The notes beneath the pieces were generated by a model. It did not search any database and was not told where the DNA came from. It worked only from the letters and a program-made list of their open reading frames with translations. Source: an uncultured bacterium (GTDB taxonomy: Bacteria; Actinomycetota; Coriobacteriia; Coriobacteriales; Coriobacteriaceae). Taken from it: a stretch of 17,360 nucleotides of DNA. The stretch lies in NCBI GenBank assembly GCA_905214895.1, contig CAJMNP010000008.1, forward strand, positions 1-17,360, written 5' to 3'. This document shows, piece after piece, positions 14,136-17,360 of the stretch. The translations under genes and the position numbers were made by a program. Numbering within the stretch: the stretch's first letter is position 1; every line of letters begins with the position of its first letter.

Positions 14136-14426
14136 TTAAGCGGCGACGGCTTCATAGACCGTAGCGCCCGAGAAGCTGTCATGCAGGCTCTTGCCGGCAA
14201 TCCACGGCAGCTCGACGACCTCACAGACCGTGTTGACCAGCTCGGAGCAGTCAGTAAAGTGGCCCTTGTCGTTGAGGGCCTCGCAATCCTGAACACGCCA
14301 ATAGCCATCGGTGTGCGTGATGTAGTACTCGTGATCGTTGATCGACACGAAAGCGCGCGTCTTGGAACGCAGCAGCTTCAGAAATCCTTCGAAATCGGTC
14401 TCGATGACATCTCCAGCCTGGAACAT
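14136..14426 (-). CDS. Small conserved-looking protein of unknown function
   Basis: A 96-residue acidic protein that I do not recognise. It starts MFQAGDVIETDFEGFLKLL and contains a compact alternating segment, RAFVSINDHEYYITHTDGYWRVQDCEAL, suggesting beta strands, then HFTDCSELVNTVCEVVELP. Three Cys (about 48, 60, 68) are spread through the middle. There is no signal peptide or membrane segment. Evidence that it is real: an ideal AGGAGG 8 nt before ATG 14426 and a strong terminator after the stop. A small hairpin (14447-14461, GCGCC/GGCGC) lies 11 nt upstream of the ribosome site. It stands alone between the marR operon and a nitroreductase. The ATG at 14456 is less likely. Confidence 0.8.
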   Translation of the reverse strand: MFQAGDVIETDFEGFLKLLRSKTRAFVSINDHEYYITHTDGYWRVQDCEALNDKGHFTDCSELVNTVCEVVELPWIAGKSLHDSFSGATVYEAVAA

Positions 14427-14581
14427 GATAGTTACCTCCTGGCCCGGCGCCACCACGGCGCGTTGATAAACGTTGGTACTCCTTTAGTAAAACCTTTATC
14501 AGAGGTTATGCGTTCGTCATTTAGGCAAGTGGTAAAAAACCGCAGGGTAGACGGGATAAAACGTTTAACCATCCCATTTGT

Positions 14582-14610
14582 TTGTCACATTCCGAAGCCA
14601 CTTTTATGCA
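14582..14610 (+). promoter_or_regulatory. Possible promoter of the nitroreductase gene
   Basis: TTGTCA (14582-14587), a 17-nt spacer and TATGCA (14605-14610) would start transcription near 14617 and leave a leader of about 105 nt. The -10 is a poor match. The motif GGATAAAACGTTT (14554-14566) just upstream also occurs before ilvE. Confidence 0.35.
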
Positions 14611-14721
14611 AACCTACTTTCCCAATTGGAATCTATCCTTTTGGCCGGGCAATTGACCGTCTATCGTTTGAGCCCGACGGGTATGAACGGGGCATCTGCA
14701 ACGCCACCGCAAGGAGACACC

Positions 14722-15243
14722 ATGGAGACTATCGAAGCGCTCATTCACCGCCGCAGCTGCCGCAAATACAGCGATCGTCCCGTCGAGGCCGAAAAGCTTG
14801 CACGTATTATCGAAGCCGGCCAATATGCACCGAGCGGCATGGGCCGCCAGCCGGTGACATTTGTCGCCGTCACCGACCCCGCGACCGTCGAGCGCCTCTC
14901 ACAGCTCAACGCCCAGGTCATGGGCAGCAACAGCGACCCCTTCTATGGCGCCAAGACCGTTGTGGTGGTACTGGTCGACCGCAACGTGCCCACGCATCTG
15001 GAAGACGGCTCGCTCGCCATGGGCAACTTGCTCAACGCCGCCTATGCACTGGGTGTCGATTCATGCTGGATTCACCGCGCGCATGAGGTCTTTGACTCGC
15101 CCGAGGGCCTGGAGCTGCTGGCCAGCTGGAGCCTGCCCGCCGACGGCAGCCTGCGCGGTGTCGGTCACTGCATTCTGGGCTATGCCGAGGACACGCTACC
15201 CGAGCCCAAACCCCGCCGCGACAACGTCGTCTACGTAAGGTAA
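14722..15243 (+). CDS. Nitroreductase family protein (FMN-dependent oxidoreductase)
   Basis: A 173-residue member of the NfnB/NfsA-like flavin oxidoreductases, which use NAD(P)H and bound FMN to reduce nitro compounds, quinones or flavins. The N-terminal ALIHRRSCRKYSDRPV (about 6-21) supplies the phosphate-binding arginines; QYAPSGMGRQPVTFVAV is the next conserved block; GNLLNAAYALGVDSCWIH and GHCILGYAED follow. The length fits the compact members. The start is ATG 14722, with AAGGAG 6 nt upstream; an in-frame ATG at 14578 has no ribosome site. It is monocistronic, converging with the next gene. Physiological substrate unknown. Confidence 0.93.
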   Translation: METIEALIHRRSCRKYSDRPVEAEKLARIIEAGQYAPSGMGRQPVTFVAVTDPATVERLSQLNAQVMGSNSDPFYGAKTVVVVLVDRNVPTHLEDGSLAMGNLLNAAYALGVDSCWIHRAHEVFDSPEGLELLASWSLPADGSLRGVGHCILGYAEDTLPEPKPRRDNVVYVR

Positions 15244-15259
15244 CCCAAGAGCGTCATAG

Positions 15260-15296
15260 GGGTAGCTAATTTGGGACGAGGCTATTTTAGCCACCC
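15260..15296. repeat. Partial copy of repeat A, forming a hairpin between converging genes
   Basis: GGTAGCTAATTTGGGACG (15261-15278) is identical to 2330-2347. Here the end GGGTAGCTAA pairs with TTAGCCACCC downstream (one mismatch), giving a 10-bp stem. It sits between the stops of the converging nitroreductase and membrane-protein genes, so it probably works as a terminator for one or both. Confidence 0.65.
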
Positions 15297-15306
15297 CACT
15301 CGCAAC

Positions 15307-15882
15307 TTATCTTGCCGATGGAGTTGTCGTCGTTTCGTTCGTGTGGGTCGTTTCGGCGCCGTCGCCCTGTTCGCCCTCGTCCTTTTGAGCGTCGGCGATG
15401 GTGGAGGCTGCCGCGACCATGCCGCGCTGGGGCGCGACGCCCGTCTGGGTCTGAGCGCCCTCGACAACTTCTGTGCCTGCATGCGCGAGCTCGGGCGATT
15501 TAAACACCGCGTCCAAGTTGGCGCCACCGCCGGCGTAGCCAAGCGCAGCGAGTGCGATGACGATCACTGCAACGACGACCGCGATCGGCACATAACGATG
15601 CCAACCAGCAGGATTGAGCCCACTGCGGCGAGCCGCCCCGCGGCTGATGTAGCCGAGCGTGCCGTCGTGCTTGAGCTTTGAGCCCACCACGCGTTTGCGG
15701 CCCCACAGCGAGGACTCTGCCTGCATTGCCAAGCGAGCACCTGTCGAAGGATAGCCGTATTTAGTGCGCTTGAACGAGCCGTCAAACCCCGAGGCGTGTT
15801 TGCCCCACGTCACCGATGTTGTGCGTCGGTTAACCGGCGCGGCACTCCGCCTTCTGCGGCTCGGTTTTGTAGTCTCAGCCAT
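15307..15882 (-). CDS. Single-pass membrane protein of unknown function
   Basis: A 191-residue protein with no family I can name. The N-terminal about 95 residues are strongly basic (SRRRRS, WGRKRVVGSKLKH) and should lie in the cytoplasm. One hydrophobic segment follows (about 97-117, YVPIAVVVAVIVIALAALGYA), then a low-complexity acidic, Thr-rich tail probably outside the cell. The basic-in, tail-out layout suits a membrane anchor or envelope-associated factor. ATG 15882 is chosen, with a G-rich but weak ribosome site; the frame extends to 15936 without better starts. It has its own promoter, so it is not part of the regulator's transcript upstream. Codon use and GC resemble its neighbours. 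Confidence 0.75.
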   Translation of the reverse strand: MAETTKPSRRRRSAAPVNRRTTSVTWGKHASGFDGSFKRTKYGYPSTGARLAMQAESSLWGRKRVVGSKLKHDGTLGYISRGAARRSGLNPAGWHRYVPIAVVVAVIVIALAALGYAGGGANLDAVFKSPELAHAGTEVVEGAQTQTGVAPQRGMVAAASTIADAQKDEGEQGDGAETTHTNETTTTPSAR

Positions 15883-15926
15883 ACGCCCCCGCACGCCGTA
15901 ACCAAATCGAAACAATAACGCTTTGG

Positions 15927-15955
15927 ACTGTAGCACACGCGTCGCGCGCGGTCAC
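15927..15955 (-). promoter_or_regulatory. Promoter of the single-pass membrane protein gene
   Basis: Minus strand: GTGACC (15950-15955), exactly 17 nt, then TACAGT (15927-15932) preceded by TGC, an extended -10. The start would be near 15920, giving a leader of about 38 nt. The -35 begins 12 bp past the stop of the regulator gene. Confidence 0.6.
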
Positions 15956-15966
15956 GGGCGCCTCGC

Positions 15967-17184
15967 TCAACGGTCATCGTCCTTCAGCAAGCGCCACAGC
16001 GTTGTTCGGCTTACGCCCAGCACCTCCGCCGCACGGGTCCGGTTGCCGTGGAGATGATCTACAACCAGATGCGCGATATCTCGCTCGGTATCGGCCAGCG
16101 GTCGCAGGATATACAGGTCGCTTTCGAGTGTCGGGGCGCCAAAGGTTGCGGTCTTAATCACGTCCTCTTGGGCGAGCACTTCCTCCGCCACAGCGCGATC
16201 CACCGTGCCCGCCCCCACCAATATATACAGTCGTTCCGAGACCTCGCGGAGCTGCAGATAATTGCGCGGCCAGCGGTAAACATCGAGCGTCTTTGCCGCC
16301 GCGGCAGACAACGTGGGCGCTGCCGTCCCAAATGCATCAGCGAGATATTCCAAATAGCGCGCAACCTTCGTCGACGCGGCTCCCTGCTCGGCGATTGCCG
16401 GCGCCACGCTCACCGCACAGGCGAAGCGCTCAGTCACAAAGGCAGCTTGATCACTTTCGCTGCCGCCCGGCATGTCATTCGCCGTCAGCACCACATGGCA
16501 GCGCGTCGCCAACGCGGTGTCGGCCATCGTGGAAACGAGCTCGCGGAGACGCTGGGGGCCAACCGTGTTCCAGCCCTCAATGCAAAGTGTCAGCCCCGTT
16601 TGGAACAACGGCGATTCGGCGCTTTTGAGCACGTGGCGCCAACCGCGATCGGTAAGCTCATCGAGCGCAACGGCAACAAAGGGTTGATCGGCAAAAGGAC
16701 CGTCCAGATAGAGGCGCTTGGCGATCTCGACCTGACCCGCTCCCAGCTCGCCCTCGAGCATAAGGGGCACGCCGCGCGCGTAACTCTCGGCGACCGGCGC
16801 AGCTACCGAGGCCGCCCCCTCAACGATGCCGTACGCGCTCGATTCGTAGCGGGCCTCAACTTCGTCGGCGTTGAGCCACTCGATGCCCGCATGTGCCGCG
16901 GCGCCGCGTACCTCGCGGACCACGACGACCCAAAGGCCCCCGCCTTCTTTGTCGGTGGGGCGAACGGTCAGGCTCAGGCGCGTACCCGCACGCCCCATAA
17001 CCAGACGCGCGCCGTCTCCTATACGGTCGAGGCGCTCAGCGACAAAAGCCGCCACATCCCGCTCAAGCGCCGCGTCATTCATGGTCGAAATCGCGACGTC
17101 CCCACGCGCATCGATTGCCAATGCCGAGGCCCCGGCAGCAGCCAGGGCCTCGGTCAAGATGTTCAGCTTGGCATCGCTATCCAT
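15967..17184 (-). CDS. Degenerate enhancer-binding-protein-like regulator with Fis-type helix-turn-helix
   Basis: A 405-residue protein laid out like a sigma-54 activator. The N-terminal about 115 residues are a probable sensory domain. A central AAA+-like region follows: GELGAGQ (145-151) where GExGTGKE is expected, LTLCIEGWN in the Walker B area, HVVLTANDM sensor-I-like, and YRWPRNYLQLREVSERLY (303-320) matching the WPGNxRELxNxxER block. The C-terminal Fis-type helix-turn-helix is NRTRAAEVLGVSRTTLWRLL (381-400). The Walker A Lys is Gln, and no GAFTGA loop is seen, so it probably neither hydrolyses ATP nor opens sigma-54 promoters. It may act like TyrR-type regulators. The start is ATG 17184, with AGGGGG 6 nt upstream. 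Targets unknown. Confidence 0.85.
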   Translation of the reverse strand: MDSDAKLNILTEALAAAGASALAIDARGDVAISTMNDAALERDVAAFVAERLDRIGDGARLVMGRAGTRLSLTVRPTDKEGGGLWVVVVREVRGAAAHAGIEWLNADEVEARYESSAYGIVEGAASVAAPVAESYARGVPLMLEGELGAGQVEIAKRLYLDGPFADQPFVAVALDELTDRGWRHVLKSAESPLFQTGLTLCIEGWNTVGPQRLRELVSTMADTALATRCHVVLTANDMPGGSESDQAAFVTERFACAVSVAPAIAEQGAASTKVARYLEYLADAFGTAAPTLSAAAAKTLDVYRWPRNYLQLREVSERLYILVGAGTVDRAVAEEVLAQEDVIKTATFGAPTLESDLYILRPLADTERDIAHLVVDHLHGNRTRAAEVLGVSRTTLWRLLKDDDR

Positions 17185-17221
17185 GATTTGCCCCCTGTCC
17201 GCGGCGACGTGCAACCGCCGA

Positions 17222-17276
17222 CGGTCGCACGACCGAGTGTTTCAAAATTGAACGATATTGCTCACCAAACACTATA
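17222..17276 (-). promoter_or_regulatory. Control region of the Fis-type regulator gene
   Basis: TATAGT on the minus strand (17271-17276) is a candidate -10, with a start near 17264 and a leader of about 80 nt. Within that leader are two short dyads, TTCAA-AA-TTGAA (17241-17252) and CGGTCG-CA-CGACCG (17222-17235), either of which could be an autoregulatory site. A second TATACT-like -10 lies near 17300. Confidence 0.35.
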
Positions 17277-17310
17277 GGGCAGAAAGCGCCGTCCTGCGAG
17301 TATAGGTGTT

Positions 17311-17336
17311 GCCCCGCATCGCCATCCTGGCGGGGC
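17311..17336. terminator. GC-rich hairpin near the right edge
   Basis: GCCCCGC and GCGGGGC form a 7-bp stem with a 12-nt loop. It lacks a clear T run, and the gene it would serve is outside the window, so its role is uncertain. Confidence 0.35.
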
Positions 17337-17360
17337 GATAAGAGCTCTTCGGGACTTATA

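Noticed and set aside
14049..15086. 345-codon plus-strand open frame covering the small protein gene and part of the nitroreductase
   Set aside because: It crosses a terminator, an opposite-strand gene and the nitroreductase in the wrong frame.
16048..17277. 409-codon plus-strand open frame opposite the Fis-type regulator
   Set aside because: The minus strand encodes clear regulator motifs and has a ribosome site; this frame is Arg/His-rich and lacks both.

Overview
The window is high-GC, gene-dense bacterial DNA. The gene content (short SRP RNA, paired ABC exporters, TetR and MarR regulators, LemA, DedA, a serine acetyltransferase, a degenerate Fis-type activator) and the style of its palindromic intergenic repeats suggest an actinobacterium of the Coriobacteriia, most likely Collinsella or a close relative. 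This placement is inference from overall familiarity, not a database match. Because of the high GC, long mirror-image open frames lie opposite most real genes, and these are left out.

Layout, left to right. 1-1962: the end of an ABC exporter operon on the minus strand, with the first few codons of a second gene at the left edge, a complete ABC half-transporter and its promoter. 2184-2329: the SRP RNA gene with a strong promoter, minus strand. 2330-2735: no gene, but three consecutive imperfect inverted repeats. 2736-4517: one minus-strand gene in which a tRNA adenosine deaminase (TadA) is joined in frame to a glycerate kinase. 4569-4658: tRNA-Ser(UGA), plus strand, ending 3 bp from the stop of a TetR-family regulator (4662-5246, minus). 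lemA (5458-6009, plus) is divergent from that regulator.

6010-6637 lies between the converging lemA and ilvE genes. It holds a terminator, a 220-bp element with about 32-bp inverted ends, a second terminator, and a nested palindrome with a perfect 31-bp outer stem. Then come ilvE (6638-7690, minus), a DedA-family membrane protein (7989-8627, minus) and cysE (8852-9556, plus), which share intergenic signals and terminators.

9668-14030 is a clear minus-strand operon of three genes: a MarR-family regulator followed by two ABC half-exporters. The junctions (13-nt overlap, then 1-nt gap) indicate translational coupling. One half has Asp at the catalytic Glu position of Walker B and an intact signature motif; the other has an intact Walker B and a weak signature. 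The pair should therefore form an asymmetric heterodimeric exporter. The leftmost ABC gene has the same degenerate Walker B, and its partner is probably the gene cut by the window edge.

14136-14426 is a small uncharacterised protein (minus). 14722-15243 is a nitroreductase (plus). 15307-15882 is a single-pass membrane protein of unknown function (minus). 15967-17184 is a regulator related to sigma-54 enhancer-binding proteins but without a working Walker A (minus). No CRISPR array, transposase, phage gene or rRNA was seen. The points that most merit a second look are the TadA-glycerate kinase fusion, the nested palindrome after ilvE, and the family of intergenic inverted repeats, one of which has a partial second copy about 13 kb away.
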